Below, piece after piece: positions 10,665-19,667 of a stretch of DNA of 64,000 bases. How positions within the stretch are numbered: the stretch's first letter is position 1; each line of letters starts with the position of its first letter. The stretch is from Pseudomonas sp. MM223. GTDB lineage: Bacteria; Pseudomonadota; Gammaproteobacteria; Pseudomonadales; Pseudomonadaceae. The stretch is from assembly GCA_947090765.1 (NCBI GenBank), contig OX352322.1:1879501-1943500 (forward strand), given 5' to 3'. The notes beneath the pieces were generated by a model that saw only the letters and a list, made by a program, of their open reading frames with translations, made no database searches and was not told the DNA's origin. A program made the position numbers and the translations under genes.

Positions 10665-11971
10665 TGAAACAACGATCCCTGGGCGAATGGCTCGCCTACC
10701 TCGAGCAGTTGCACCCCTCGGCCATCGACATGGGCCTGGAGCGGTCGCAGAAGGTGCTTGCCCGGCTGGCACTGGGCAAGCTGGCGCCACGTGTGGTGAC
10801 GGTAACCGGCACCAACGGCAAGGGCTCGACCTGCGCCTTCGTGGCCTCGTTGCTGCGCGCCCAGGGGTTAAAGGTCGGCGTGTACAGCTCGCCGCACCTG
10901 TTGCGTTACAACGAGCGCGTGCTGATCGAGGGCCAGGAGGCCAGCGATGAGCGTCTGTGCGAAGCCTTCGCCGCCGTCGAGGCGGCGCGGGGCGAAATTT
11001 CCCTGACCTACTTCGAGATGGGCACGCTGGCCGCGTTCTGGTTGTTCTACCAGTCGCAGCTGGACGCCGTGGTGCTGGAAGTGGGCCTTGGTGGCCGCCT
11101 GGACACCGTGAACGTGGTGGATGCCGACCTGGCACTGGTGACCAGTATCGGTGTCGACCATGTTGATTACCTGGGTGATACCCGCGAGCTTGTGGCCTTC
11201 GAGAAGGCCGGCATATTCCGCCCGGGCAAACCGGCCCTGTGCGGTGACCTCGACCCGCCCCAGCCGCTGCTGGACAAGGCCGCCGAACTGGCTGCACCGC
11301 TGTTCCTGCGTGGCCGTGACTTCGATCTGGCCATTGCCGATGGCAGCTGGAGCTGGCGCGGTACAGCGGCTGACGGTGCGCAGGTAGCGTTGCGTGACCT
11401 GCCGTTGCTTGACCTGCCCATGGAAAACGCCACGCTGGCCTTGCAGGCTTACCTGCTGATGGGGCTGCCGTGGGATGCCGGGCAGGTGCGCCAGGCGCTG
11501 CTGGCAACCCGCATCACCGGTCGCCTCGATCGCCGGCTGGTTAACTGGCAGGGCAAGCCGGTGGAGCTGCTGCTGGATGTGGGGCACAACCCCCATGCAG
11601 CGGAGTATCTGGCTCGGCGCTTGGCGGCCCGGCCGCTCAAGGGGCGCCGCCTGGCAGTGTTCGGCCTGCTCGCCGACAAGGACCTGGAGGGTGTTGTCGC
11701 GCCGCTGCAAGGCCTGGTCGATGACTGGGCCGTGGCGCCGTTGGACACCCCGCGCAGCCGCCCGGCTGCGGAGCTGGCCACGGCCTTGACGAACCTCGGT
11801 GCTGCGGTGAAGTCTTATGCCAGCGTCGACGCCGCCCTTGAAGGGCAATGCGCGCAGGCGACGGCGGATGATCAGGTCCTGCTGTTCGGTTCGTTTTTCT
11901 GTGTTGCCCAGGCGCTGGAATGGCTGGAGCGGCACGCCCAGGAGGGTGGAGTAGATGGCAGTGCTGGATAA
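10664..11971 (+). CDS. folC: Bifunctional folylpolyglutamate / dihydrofolate synthase
   Basis: FolC adds glutamate to dihydropteroate and later to tetrahydrofolates. The 435-residue product shows the Mur-ligase type P-loop TGTNGKGST (residues 48-56), the SSPHLLRYNERV motif, EVGLGGRLDTVN, and the C-terminal domain motif LLDVGHNPHAA. The start codon ATG 10664 overlaps the accD stop (TGATG); a GTG at 10661 is also in frame. The stop is 16 bases inside the next gene, so accD-folC-SPOR gene form one operon. Confidence 0.97.
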
Positions 11972-12620
11972 AGGGATGAAACAGCGCATGGTGGGTGCGC
12001 TGGTGCTGGTGGCGCTGGCGGTGATTTTCCTGCCGATGCTGTTCACCCGCGAGGACGAGATGCGCCAGGTGCACGTCGAGGCCCCGCAGGCACCGGCCAT
12101 GCCAAGCCTGCCGGAAGTGAAGGTGGACCCGGTTGCCGTGCCGGAGCCGCAGGCTATTCCGGAAGAGCCGCAGCAGCCACCGGTGGTGGTTGATGAGTCC
12201 ACTGCGCCGGCCGCTACGCCCAGCCAGCCAATCACGCCATCGCCGCAGACCCAGGCGCAGGCCCAGCCAGCCAGGCCGCAGGCCCCGGCACCCAAGGTCG
12301 AGCCGAAGCCGGCGGCCACCCCGGCACCTGCCGCAGCGGTGGCCAAGCCGGCGGCACCCTCGAAGATCGACGTCAATGGCTTGCCTGTCAGTTGGTCCAT
12401 CCAGTTGGCCAGCCTGTCCAACCGTGCCGGCGCTGAAAAGCTCCAGCAAACCCTGCGTAGCCAGGGCTACAACGCCTATATTCGCTCGGCAGGCGGGATG
12501 AACCGTGTGTATGTCGGGCCACTGATCGAGCGGGCCGAAGCCGAACGTACGCGCGACGCCATCAACCGCCAGAACAGCCTCAAGGGTTTTGTGGTGCGTT
12601 TCCAGCCAGAGCGTAGTTAA
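11955..12620 (+). CDS. SPOR-domain membrane protein (DedD-like)
   Basis: The 221-residue product has a short basic N-terminus, one membrane segment (MVGALVLVALAVIFLPMLF, residues 12-30), a long Pro/Ala/Gln-rich periplasmic linker (~35-135) and a C-terminal SPOR domain (VSWSIQLASLSNRAGAEKLQ, then RVYVGPLIERAEAERTRDAI). SPOR domains bind denuded glycan at the division septum, so a role in cell division is expected, as for DedD. It overlaps folC by 17 bases and precedes cvpA, as in other pseudomonads. Confidence 0.9.
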   Translation: MAVLDKGMKQRMVGALVLVALAVIFLPMLFTREDEMRQVHVEAPQAPAMPSLPEVKVDPVAVPEPQAIPEEPQQPPVVVDESTAPAATPSQPITPSPQTQAQAQPARPQAPAPKVEPKPAATPAPAAAVAKPAAPSKIDVNGLPVSWSIQLASLSNRAGAEKLQQTLRSQGYNAYIRSAGGMNRVYVGPLIERAEAERTRDAINRQNSLKGFVVRFQPERS

Positions 12621-12630
12621 TTCAAACTCT

Positions 12631-12757
12631 TTCTGTGGGAGCGGCCTTGCGTCGCGAAAAGGTCGCGAAGCGGCCTCAGAATCTCTGCAGCACAGCCAAA
12701 ATCGCCGGGGCCGCTTTGCGGCCCTTTCGCGACGCAAGGCCGCTCCCACAAAAATGC
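12631..12757. repeat. Inverted REP pair between SPOR gene and cvpA
   Basis: TGTGGGAGCGGCCTTGCGTC at 12633 is matched by its reverse complement near 12735-12752, with a central GGGGCCGCTTTGCGGCCC hairpin. This is the same REP class as downstream of fimV but with GCGTCGCGAAA instead of GTGTCGCGATA. Confidence 0.85.
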
Positions 12758-12852
12758 GTAAGCCCAAGTGGCGCGAATCCCCCGACATTCCGCTTACTCC
12801 CAGCCCGCCGCTCTGGTAAAATGCGCCGCCTCAAACGTCTGCAGGCAGCACC

Positions 12853-13410
12853 GTGGCATTTACCTTGGTTGATTGGGCGATCATCGCGATCATCGCCGTC
12901 TCCACACTGATCAGTCTCAAGCGCGGCTTCGTCAAGGAAGCCTTGTCCTTGCTCATCTGGATCATTGCCGGTGCGGTTGCCTGGATGTTCGGCGGTTCGC
13001 TCTCGGTGTATCTTGAAAGCTATATCCAGACGCCGTCGATGCGCGTCATCGCTGGCTGCGCCATTCTTTTCGTCGCCACCTTGCTGGTGGGGGCCATGGT
13101 CAACTTCCTTGTCGGCGAGCTGATCCGTGTGACCGGGCTGTCCGGTACCGATCGTTTCCTGGGCATGGCCTTCGGCGCCGCGCGCGGGGCCTTGCTGGTA
13201 GTGGTGGCCATAGGCCTGATCAGCCTGGGGCCGGTTCAACAAGACACCTGGTGGCAGGAATCACGCCTGATACCACAATTTCTTTTGGTCGCCGACTGGT
13301 CGAAAAACCTGATCCTGGGTTTCACCGGCCAGTGGTCGCCCAGTGGGCTGATCAGCGCTCCGGCTGATCTGCCGTTCAAGGAACAGTTGCTCGGGCCGGC
13401 AAAGCCCTGA
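12853..13410 (+). CDS. cvpA: CvpA family membrane protein
   Basis: The 185-residue product has four hydrophobic segments in the first ~125 residues (LVDWAIIAIIAVSTLISL, ALSLLIWIIAGAVAWMF, VIAGCAILFVATLLVGAMV, ALLVVVAIGLISLG), matching CvpA, required for colicin V production and often upstream of purF. Its exact role is unknown; envelope function is suspected. Start is GTG 12853 (GTGGCATTTACC), the only start giving the full first segment. It is 42 bases upstream of purF. Confidence 0.93.
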   Translation: MAFTLVDWAIIAIIAVSTLISLKRGFVKEALSLLIWIIAGAVAWMFGGSLSVYLESYIQTPSMRVIAGCAILFVATLLVGAMVNFLVGELIRVTGLSGTDRFLGMAFGAARGALLVVVAIGLISLGPVQQDTWWQESRLIPQFLLVADWSKNLILGFTGQWSPSGLISAPADLPFKEQLLGPAKP

Positions 13411-13452
13411 GCGCTATTCACTCAAGTTTCGTCAAAGTAGGGGTTGCGTCGC

Positions 13453-14958
13453 ATGTGTGGCATCGTCGGTATCGTCGGTAAGTCGAACGTCAATCAGGCG
13501 CTGTATGACGCGCTTACGGTCCTCCAGCACCGCGGCCAGGACGCTGCCGGTATCGTGACCAGCCATGACGGCCGGTTGTTCCTGCGCAAGGATAATGGCC
13601 TGGTGCGCGATGTCTTCCAGCAGCGCCACATGCAGCGCCTGGTGGGCAGCATGGGCATTGGCCACGTGCGCTACCCGACTGCGGGCAGCTCGACCTCGGC
13701 CGAGGCCCAGCCGTTCTACGTCAACTCGCCGTACGGCATTACCCTGGCCCACAACGGCAACCTGACCAACGTCGAGCAGTTGGCCAAGGAGATCTACGAG
13801 TCCGACCTGCGCCACGTCAACACCAACTCCGACTCGGAAGTGCTGCTGAACGTGTTCGCCCATGAGTTGGCGGTGCGTGGCAAGCTGCAGCCGACCGAAG
13901 AAGACGTGTTTGCCGCTGTTTCCCATGTGCACAGCCGCTGTGTCGGCGGTTACGCCGTGGTGGCGATGGTCACCGGTTACGGCATCGTCGGTTTCCGCGA
14001 CCCCCACGGCATTCGCCCGGTGGTGTTCGGCCAGCGTCACACCGACGAAGGCGTGGAATACATGATCGCCTCGGAAAGCGTGGCCCTGGACGTGCTCGGT
14101 TTCACCCTGATCCGCGACCTGGCACCCGGCGAAGCGGTGTACATCACCGAAGAAGGCCAGCTGTTCACCAAACAGTGCGCCGAAGCGCCAAAGCTGCAGC
14201 CGTGCATCTTCGAGCACGTCTACCTGGCCCGCCCGGACTCGATCATCGACGGTATTTCGGTGTACAAGGCCCGTCTGCGCATGGGTGAGAAGCTGGCCGA
14301 CAAGATCATGCGCGAACGCCCAGAGCATGATATCGACGTGGTCATCCCGATCCCGGACACCAGCCGCACTGCCGCGCTGGAGCTGGCCAACCGTCTGGGC
14401 GTCAAGTTCCGCGAAGGCTTCGTAAAAAACCGCTACATCGGCCGTACCTTCATCATGCCCGGCCAGGCCGCACGCAAGAAGTCGGTGCGCCAGAAGCTCA
14501 ACGCCATCGAACTGGAATTCCGCGGCAAGAACGTGATGCTGGTGGACGATTCGATCGTGCGCGGCACCACCTGCAAGCAGATCATCCAGATGGCCCGCGA
14601 AGCCGGTGCCAAGAATGTCTACTTCTGCTCCGCAGCCCCTGCGGTGCGCTACCCCAACGTCTACGGCATCGACATGCCGAGTGTTCACGAACTGATCGCC
14701 CACAACCGCACCACCGAACAGGTGGCCGAGTTGATCGGCGCCGATTGGCTGATCTATCAGGACCTGCCAGACCTGATCGACTCGGTCGGTGGCGGCAAGA
14801 TCAAGATCGATCACTTCGATTGCGCGGTGTTCAACGGTGAGTACGTCACCGGCGACATCGACGAAGCCTACCTTGAGCGTATCGAGCAGGCCCGTAATGA
14901 CCTGGCCAAGGTCAAGAACCAGGCCGTCAGCGCGATCATCGACCTCTACAACAACTGA
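13453..14958 (+). CDS. purF: Amidophosphoribosyltransferase PurF
   Basis: PurF makes phosphoribosylamine from PRPP and glutamine, the committed step of purine synthesis. The 501-residue product begins [11 protein letters not shown], so Cys2 becomes the N-terminal nucleophile of the glutaminase domain, and no propeptide is present. The glutaminase motifs [11 protein letters not shown] and HNGNLTN follow. The phosphoribosyltransferase domain has the PRPP loop [13 protein letters not shown]. In-frame codons upstream of 13453 would bury the catalytic Cys and are rejected. It follows cvpA and precedes metZ, the usual Pseudomonas order. Confidence 0.98.
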   Translation: MCGIVGIVGKSNVNQALYDALTVLQHRGQDAAGIVTSHDGRLFLRKDNGLVRDVFQQRHMQRLVGSMGIGHVRYPTAGSSTSAEAQPFYVNSPYGITLAHNGNLTNVEQLAKEIYESDLRHVNTNSDSEVLLNVFAHELAVRGKLQPTEEDVFAAVSHVHSRCVGGYAVVAMVTGYGIVGFRDPHGIRPVVFGQRHTDEGVEYMIASESVALDVLGFTLIRDLAPGEAVYITEEGQLFTKQCAEAPKLQPCIFEHVYLARPDSIIDGISVYKARLRMGEKLADKIMRERPEHDIDVVIPIPDTSRTAALELANRLGVKFREGFVKNRYIGRTFIMPGQAARKKSVRQKLNAIELEFRGKNVMLVDDSIVRGTTCKQIIQMAREAGAKNVYFCSAAPAVRYPNVYGIDMPSVHELIAHNRTTEQVAELIGADWLIYQDLPDLIDSVGGGKIKIDHFDCAVFNGEYVTGDIDEAYLERIEQARNDLAKVKNQAVSAIIDLYNN

Positions 14959-14974
14959 TTCAGGGAGCGACGGC

Positions 14975-16186
14975 ATGACGGATCAATGGGATGCCGGGCG
15001 ACTGGACAGCGACCTCGAGGGTGTCGGTTTCGACACCCTGGCGGTGCGCGCCGGTCAACACCGTACACCGGAAGGCGAGCACAGCGAAGCGCTGTTCCTG
15101 ACCTCCAGCTACGTGTTCCGCACGGCCGCCGACGCGGCCGCGCGCTTTGCCGGTGAAGCACCGGGCAACGTCTATTCGCGTTACACCAACCCGTCGGTGC
15201 GTGCCTTCGAGGAGCGCCTGGCGGCCATGGAAGGCGCCGAACAGGCCGTGGGCACCTCCACTGGCATGGCCGCAATCCTGGCCGTGGTGATGTCGCTGTG
15301 CAGTGCCGGTGACCATGTGCTGGTGTCGCAGAGCGTGTTCGGCTCAACCATCAGCCTGTTCGAGAAGTACTTCAAACGCTTTGGCGTGCAGGTGGACTAC
15401 GTACCACTGGTCGACCTCAGCGGTTGGGAAAAGGCCATCAAGGCCAATACCAAGCTGCTGATTGTCGAGTCGCCATCCAACCCGCTGGCCGAGCTGGTCG
15501 ATATCACTGCGCTCAGCGAGATCGCCCATGCCCGCGGTGCCATGCTGGTGGTGGACAACTGCTTCAGCACCCCGGCGCTGCAGCAGCCGCTGAAGCTGGG
15601 TGCCGACATCGTGTTCCACTCGGCCACCAAGTTCATCGACGGCCAGGGCCGTTGCATGGGCGGCGTGGTTGCCGGCCGTGCCGAACAAATGAAGGAAGTG
15701 GTGGGTTTCCTGCGTACCGCAGGCCCGACGCTCAGCCCGTTCAACGCCTGGATCTTCACCAAGGGCCTGGAAACCTTGCGCCTGCGCATGCGTGCGCACT
15801 GTGAAAGTGCCCAGGCCCTGGCCGAATGGCTGGAGCAGCAGGACGGCGTGGAGAAGGTGCATTACGCCGGGCTGCCGAGCCACCCGCAACACGAACTGGC
15901 CAAGCGCCAGATGAGTGGCTTTGGTGCGGTGGTCAGCTTCGAGGTCAAGGGTGGCAAAGAGGGCGCCTGGCGCTTCATCGATGCCACCCGGGTGATTTCC
16001 ATCACCACCAACCTGGGTGACAGCAAGACCACCATCGCCCACCCGGCCACCACGTCCCACGGCCGCTTGTCGGCGCAGGAGCGTGAAGCTGCGGGTATCC
16101 GTGACAGCCTGATCCGCGTTGCCGTGGGCCTGGAAGACGTGGCAGACCTGCAGGCCGACCTTGCACGCGGGCTGGCCGCACTGTGA
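14975..16186 (+). CDS. metZ: O-succinylhomoserine sulfhydrylase
   Basis: MetZ joins sulfide to O-succinylhomoserine to form homocysteine in methionine synthesis. The 403-residue product is a Cys/Met-metabolism PLP enzyme: [29 protein letters not shown], and the PLP-lysine motif [12 protein letters not shown] (Lys near residue 211). RCMGGVV follows. A ribosome site (AGGGAG) lies ahead of ATG 14975, 16 bases after purF. Its stop overlaps the GTG start of the following SDR gene. Other members of this family (gamma-lyases, beta-lyases) are less likely given the conserved purF-metZ context. Confidence 0.96.
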   Translation: MTDQWDAGRLDSDLEGVGFDTLAVRAGQHRTPEGEHSEALFLTSSYVFRTAADAAARFAGEAPGNVYSRYTNPSVRAFEERLAAMEGAEQAVGTSTGMAAILAVVMSLCSAGDHVLVSQSVFGSTISLFEKYFKRFGVQVDYVPLVDLSGWEKAIKANTKLLIVESPSNPLAELVDITALSEIAHARGAMLVVDNCFSTPALQQPLKLGADIVFHSATKFIDGQGRCMGGVVAGRAEQMKEVVGFLRTAGPTLSPFNAWIFTKGLETLRLRMRAHCESAQALAEWLEQQDGVEKVHYAGLPSHPQHELAKRQMSGFGAVVSFEVKGGKEGAWRFIDATRVISITTNLGDSKTTIAHPATTSHGRLSAQEREAAGIRDSLIRVAVGLEDVADLQADLARGLAAL

Positions 16187-16956
16187 TCGAAATTCGCGGC
16201 AGCACCCCGGGCCATAATGGCCGGGTAGCTTTGGTCACCGGTGCCGCGCGCGGCATCGGCCTGGGCATTGCCGCATGGCTGATCTGTGAAGGCTGGCAGG
16301 TGGTGCTGAGCGACCTGGACCGGCAGCGTGGCGGCAAAGTGGCCAAGGCCTTGGGCGACAACGCCTGGTTCATCACCATGGATGTTGCCGACGAGGCCCA
16401 GGTCAGTGCCGGGGTGTCCGAAGTGCTTGGGCAGTTCGGTCGGCTGGACGCGCTGGTGTGCAATGCGGCCATCGCCAACCCGCACAACCAGACGCTGGAA
16501 AGCCTGAGCCTGGCGCAGTGGAACCGGGTGCTGGCGGTCAACCTCAATGGCCCGATGCTGCTGGCCAAGCATTGTGCGCCATACCTGCGTGCGCACAACG
16601 GGGCGATCGTCAACCTCACGTCTACCCGGGCGCGGCAGTCCGAACCCGATACCGAGGCCTACGCGGCAAGTAAAGGCGGCCTGGTGGCCTTGACCCATGC
16701 CTTGGCCATGAGCCTGGGCCCGGAGATTCGCGTCAATGCGGTAAGCCCGGGGTGGATTGATGCCCGTGACCCGTCGCAGCGCCGTGCCGAGCCGTTGACC
16801 GAAGCCGACCATGCCCAGCACCCGACGGGCAGGGTAGGGACGGTGGAAGATGTGGCGGCCATGGTCGCTTGGCTGTTGTCGCGCCAGGCAGCCTTTGTCA
16901 CCGGCCAGGAGTTTGTGGTCGATGGCGGCATGACCCGCAAGATGATCTACACCTGA
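16183..16956 (+). CDS. SDR-family oxidoreductase
   Basis: The 257-residue product is a classical short-chain dehydrogenase: cofactor motif [12 protein letters not shown] (~20-31), NAAIANP, catalytic Ser-Tyr-Lys with YAASKGG (~158-164), and the C-terminal [21 protein letters not shown] after beta-strand 2 contains an acidic residue favouring NAD(H). The substrate is unknown. The GTG start overlaps the metZ stop by 4 bases, so it is co-translated with metZ. Confidence 0.93.
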   Translation: MIEIRGSTPGHNGRVALVTGAARGIGLGIAAWLICEGWQVVLSDLDRQRGGKVAKALGDNAWFITMDVADEAQVSAGVSEVLGQFGRLDALVCNAAIANPHNQTLESLSLAQWNRVLAVNLNGPMLLAKHCAPYLRAHNGAIVNLTSTRARQSEPDTEAYAASKGGLVALTHALAMSLGPEIRVNAVSPGWIDARDPSQRRAEPLTEADHAQHPTGRVGTVEDVAAMVAWLLSRQAAFVTGQEFVVDGGMTRKMIYT

Positions 16957-16961
16957 GCGGC

Positions 16962-17085
16962 AAGCTTCTAGCCGCAAGCTGCAAGAAGGGACCGCGAGGT
17001 CCCTTCGTCATTTTGAAGGTTCTGAAATCGAACAGACTGCGGTTGGCTTTTTCTTGCGGCTTGAAGCTTGTGGCTTGCAGCTGCT
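16962..17085. repeat. Inverted repeat region with strong hairpin downstream of the SDR gene
   Basis: Copies of an AAGCTTCTAGCCGCAAGCTGC-like sequence occur at 16962-16984 and, inverted, at about 17053-17085. Between them a perfect 9-bp stem GAAGGGACC / GGTCCCTTC with a GCGA tetraloop (16985-17006) is followed by GTCATTTTG and should act as a terminator. Everything between 16957 and 17109 is non-coding. Confidence 0.7.
16985..17006 (+). terminator. Hairpin terminator after purF-metZ-SDR
   Basis: Nine perfect base pairs (GAAGGGACC / GGTCCCTTC) with a stable GCGA loop, then a T-rich tail. It begins 28 bases after the SDR stop codon. Confidence 0.65.
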
Positions 17086-17109
17086 TTGAAAAAAAATTCA
17101 ATGGGGCTA

Positions 17110-17138
17110 TTGACTTAGCTTCGCCATCTGCGTAAATT
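17110..17138 (+). promoter_or_regulatory. Sigma70-type promoter of the tRNA cluster
   Basis: TTGACT, then a 17-base spacer, then TAAATT, ending 41 bases before tRNA-Val. The following sequence TCGCGGCCTC is GC-rich, a discriminator expected for stringent (ppGpp) control of stable RNA promoters. Confidence 0.7.
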
Positions 17139-17179
17139 TCGCGGCCTCAGCGAAGCAAACGCAACAAGCAACATCGCGA

Positions 17180-17255
17180 GGGTGATTAGCTCAGCCGGGA
17201 GAGCATCTGCCTTACAAGCAGAGGGTCGGCGGTTCGATCCCGTCATCACCCACCA
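17180..17255 (+). tRNA. tRNA-Val (anticodon UAC)
   Basis: All arms fold: acceptor GGGTGAT / ATCACCC, D-arm GCTC..GAGC, anticodon stem TCTGC / GCAGA with loop CTTACAA (anticodon TAC), T-arm with GGTTCGATCC. The CCA end is encoded. Confidence 0.97.
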
Positions 17256-17320
17256 CTTCCTGAGAAGTTCCTGGTGCAAAGGTTTCGCAAGAAGCCGATA
17301 GCCAGAGAGGAACGCACTGC

Positions 17321-17397
17321 GCAGCGGTAGTTCAGTCGGTTAGAATACCGGCCTGTCACGCCGGGGGTCGCGGGTTCGAGTCCCGTCCGCTGCGCCA
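17321..17397 (+). tRNA. tRNA-Asp (anticodon GUC), copy 1
   Basis: Acceptor GCAGCGG / CCGCTGC, anticodon stem CCGGC / GCCGG with loop CTGTCAC (anticodon GTC), T-loop TTCGAGT, encoded CCA. The 65-base gap after tRNA-Val suggests one primary transcript. Confidence 0.97.
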
Positions 17398-17497
17398 TTT
17401 TTCAGTAACAGATGGGTGTCATGCACCGGTCTGAAGCCACAAGGCAAATTGCCTTTGGCTGATCCCAGTTTCAATCAGGCGCAAGCCTGAACGATAC

Positions 17498-17574
17498 GCA
17501 GCGGTAGTTCAGTCGGTTAGAATACCGGCCTGTCACGCCGGGGGTCGCGGGTTCGAGTCCCGTCCGCTGCGCCA
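17498..17574 (+). tRNA. tRNA-Asp (anticodon GUC), copy 2
   Basis: Identical over its 77 bases to copy 1. The bases just before it (GGCGCAAGCCTGAACGATAC) are nearly repeated before copy 3, showing tandem duplication of a unit that includes the leader. Confidence 0.97.
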
Positions 17575-17617
17575 TCTTCGTTTCAAGGTCCCTAGAACAC
17601 CTTGAAGCAAACACAAG

Positions 17618-17645
17618 AAAAGCGATCCTGTCATCGTTTTTTTTG
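17618..17645 (+). terminator. Weak terminator-like hairpin after tRNA-Asp copy 2
   Basis: AAAGCGAT / ATCGTTTT stem with a CCTGTC loop, followed by eight T residues. It is the diverged counterpart of the terminator after copy 3. Confidence 0.5.
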
Positions 17646-17715
17646 TGCCTGCCCTGAGGCCAATGCGCCGGAAGGGTAGACCCAGGTTTCAATCGGGCGT
17701 AAGCCTGAATGATAC

Positions 17716-17792
17716 GCAGCGGTAGTTCAGTCGGTTAGAATACCGGCCTGTCACGCCGGGGGTCGCGGGTTCGAGTCCCGTCCGCTGCGCCA
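17716..17792 (+). tRNA. tRNA-Asp (anticodon GUC), copy 3
   Basis: Identical over its 77 bases to copies 1 and 2, and followed by a rho-independent terminator. Confidence 0.97.
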
Positions 17793-17828
17793 TCTTAGCC
17801 TCAAGGCCCCTTGAACGCCTTGAAGCAC

Positions 17829-17860
17829 AAAAAAAGCGACCTTCTGTTCGCTTTTTTTGT
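17829..17860 (+). terminator. Rho-independent terminator of the tRNA cluster
   Basis: AAAAAAAGCGA / TTCGCTTTTTTT stem with a short loop and a run of seven T residues; it ends the tRNA-Val/Asp transcript. Confidence 0.85.
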
Positions 17861-17990
17861 TTCTGTGGCTGTAAACCCCACCTTTACCCAGATTTACCCC
17901 AACCTGACACACTCTTCACCGACCAGTGGTTCCTGTGCCTGCCTGCTGTGTTGCACAATAGGCACCTTCTCGACTTACCCGGAATTCGCA

Positions 17991-18827
17991 ATGACCAGAT
18001 CTTCCGTCTTTGGTGCGCTCGGGCTGGCCCTGGTGCTGGCGGGCGTGACAGGTTGTTCCTCGAAAAAAGCCGCCGTGTACGAACACGAGAACTTCGATGA
18101 CTCGGGCACCTTCTCGCGCAGCTTTCCGGTGAGCGATGCCGGCTCTTGCGAGGCCGCCCGGCGTGCCTTGCTCAGCCAGGGCTACATCATCACCAACAGC
18201 GGCGCCAACCAGGTGGTGGGCAACAAGAGTTTCCAGCAGAACAGCGAGAACCACCTGCAGATCAGCTTTAACGTCACTTGTGCGCCGGATGTGAGCGACG
18301 ACCAGCGCTCGACCATGTTCGCCAACGCCCTGCAGGACCGTTATGCGCTGAAAAAATCCAACACCTCCGCCAGCCTGGGTGTGGGCGTGCTGGGTTCGGT
18401 GTCGATGCCGATCGGCTCCAGCGATGACTCGATGGTCAAGGTGGCCAGCGAAACGGTGACCGCCGCGCAGTTTTATGACCGCTATTTCGCCTTGGTAGAG
18501 AGCTACCTGCCCAAGCCGAAGAAGGTCGAAAAGGCCAAGGTCGAAGAGCCAGCGCCGAAGGTGGAAAAGCCGGCGGTTGATTTGGGGCTGCCGGAGCAGG
18601 CGGCGGCGAACCCGGTGGCACCTGCCCCGGCTCCGGAGGCCGCACCTGTGGCTGAAGTTGCACCCGCGCCTGCGGCTGTGGCCCCGGCAAGTGAGGCGGC
18701 AGCGGCGGCAGCGGCGCCAGTGGATGACAACCAAGGTTCGCAGCCAGTGGCACCGCCTACGGAGGCTGCGCCGATTCAGGTGCAGCAGGATGCACAGCCT
18801 GCCGAGGCCGCGTCGCCTTCCCTTTGA
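17991..18827 (+). CDS. DUF2242-type lipoprotein
   Basis: The 278-residue product has a lipoprotein signal (LALVLAGVTGC, lipobox ending at Cys ~22). A globular domain follows to ~residue 165 (SCEAARRALLSQGYIITNSG, then NVTCAPD), and then a long Lys/Glu then Ala/Pro-rich tail, resembling DUF2242 lipoproteins of pseudomonads. Function is unknown. ATG 17991 is chosen because it begins the lipobox signal; the frame is open further upstream into the tRNA terminator, which cannot be coding. It is a single gene after the tRNA cluster and marks the left border of the accessory catabolic island. Confidence 0.85.
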   Translation: MTRSSVFGALGLALVLAGVTGCSSKKAAVYEHENFDDSGTFSRSFPVSDAGSCEAARRALLSQGYIITNSGANQVVGNKSFQQNSENHLQISFNVTCAPDVSDDQRSTMFANALQDRYALKKSNTSASLGVGVLGSVSMPIGSSDDSMVKVASETVTAAQFYDRYFALVESYLPKPKKVEKAKVEEPAPKVEKPAVDLGLPEQAAANPVAPAPAPEAAPVAEVAPAPAAVAPASEAAAAAAAPVDDNQGSQPVAPPTEAAPIQVQQDAQPAEAASPSL

Positions 18828-18928
18828 CTGTTTGCCTCTACCGGCCTCTTCGCGGCCTTGGCCATCCTGCTTATCACCTCATTTATCACGGTTTGAAGCA
18901 GGCGAGACGCACCTGCCGGCTATCGACG

Positions 18929-19654
18929 TCAGCGAGGTGCGCTGACGTCTGTTTGTCCGCTGGCGAGTAACGCCCCTCGGACGAAACCCTCGGCAAGTCG
19001 TCGCTCGACGAAATCCCGGACATAGGCTGTTCCCGCATCGCGGCCGCGTGGCACTGCGACTGCTTGGCGGATAGCGGTGAAGGCGCCCTGGATCACCCGA
19101 TAATTCGGATTCTTGGCTGCGACTTGTTCCAGCGGTTGTCTGACCCCGGCGGCAGCATCCAGGCCTTGGTCAATGAAGAGGTCTACAGCACCTGCAGACG
19201 TGTCAGCTCGGTGTAGCTCTGCATGCTGCAACGTGCGTGACAGGTACAGGTCGTAAGCAGCGCCGTTGCCTACCGCAAGCCGAAGTCCAGGTTGATCCAG
19301 GTCTTCGATTTTGGAGTAGGGCGACTCGGCCTTTACCAGATAGGTGCCTTCGATCAGTACGTAGGGTTCACTGAAGCTGATCTGGGCGGCGCGGACAGGC
19401 TCGATAGCCAGAAAGGCCAACGTCCACGCGTTTTCTTCAAGTGCAGCGAATACCTTCCCGGCCGCGTCGTATGTGCGCAATTCGAGACCTACGCCCAGCT
19501 CTTCGGCCAGCGATTTAGCAAGTGCAACAGAAACACCATGCGGTTCTCCGTCAGCGCCTGGCTGAGCCAGCACTGGGTTACCGAAGTTGATCGCCGCATG
19601 CAGAATGCCGCTGGGCGCCAGGTCTTTGAGAACCTGCTGGGCAATAGGGCTCAT
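18929..19654 (-). CDS. Substrate-binding-fold protein (SBP family 3) without signal peptide
   Basis: The 241-residue product follows the SBP_bac_3 pattern: GILHAAINFGNPVLAQ, GVSVALAKSLAEELGVGLEL, AFLAIEPVRAAQISFSEPYV, LRLAVGNGAAYDLYL. It starts MSPIAQQVLKDLAPSG with no hydrophobic leader, and no upstream in-frame start adds one because the porin gene ends 13 bases before. There is no ABC permease or ATPase in the window. A transporter subunit is therefore unlikely. SBP-fold proteins are also enzymes (aconitate isomerase, cyclohexadienyl dehydratase) or sensors, and an enzyme fits the neighbouring acnD-prpF genes. That assignment is inference. Confidence 0.8.
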   Translation of the reverse strand: MSPIAQQVLKDLAPSGILHAAINFGNPVLAQPGADGEPHGVSVALAKSLAEELGVGLELRTYDAAGKVFAALEENAWTLAFLAIEPVRAAQISFSEPYVLIEGTYLVKAESPYSKIEDLDQPGLRLAVGNGAAYDLYLSRTLQHAELHRADTSAGAVDLFIDQGLDAAAGVRQPLEQVAAKNPNYRVIQGAFTAIRQAVAVPRGRDAGTAYVRDFVERRLAEGFVRGALLASGQTDVSAPR

Positions 19655-19667
19655 ACCTTCTCCAGGG

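Noticed and set aside
13432..14976. 514-codon open frame antisense to purF
   Set aside because: purF is intact with the catalytic Cys and PRPP loop; the antisense frame is His/Val-rich shadow sequence.
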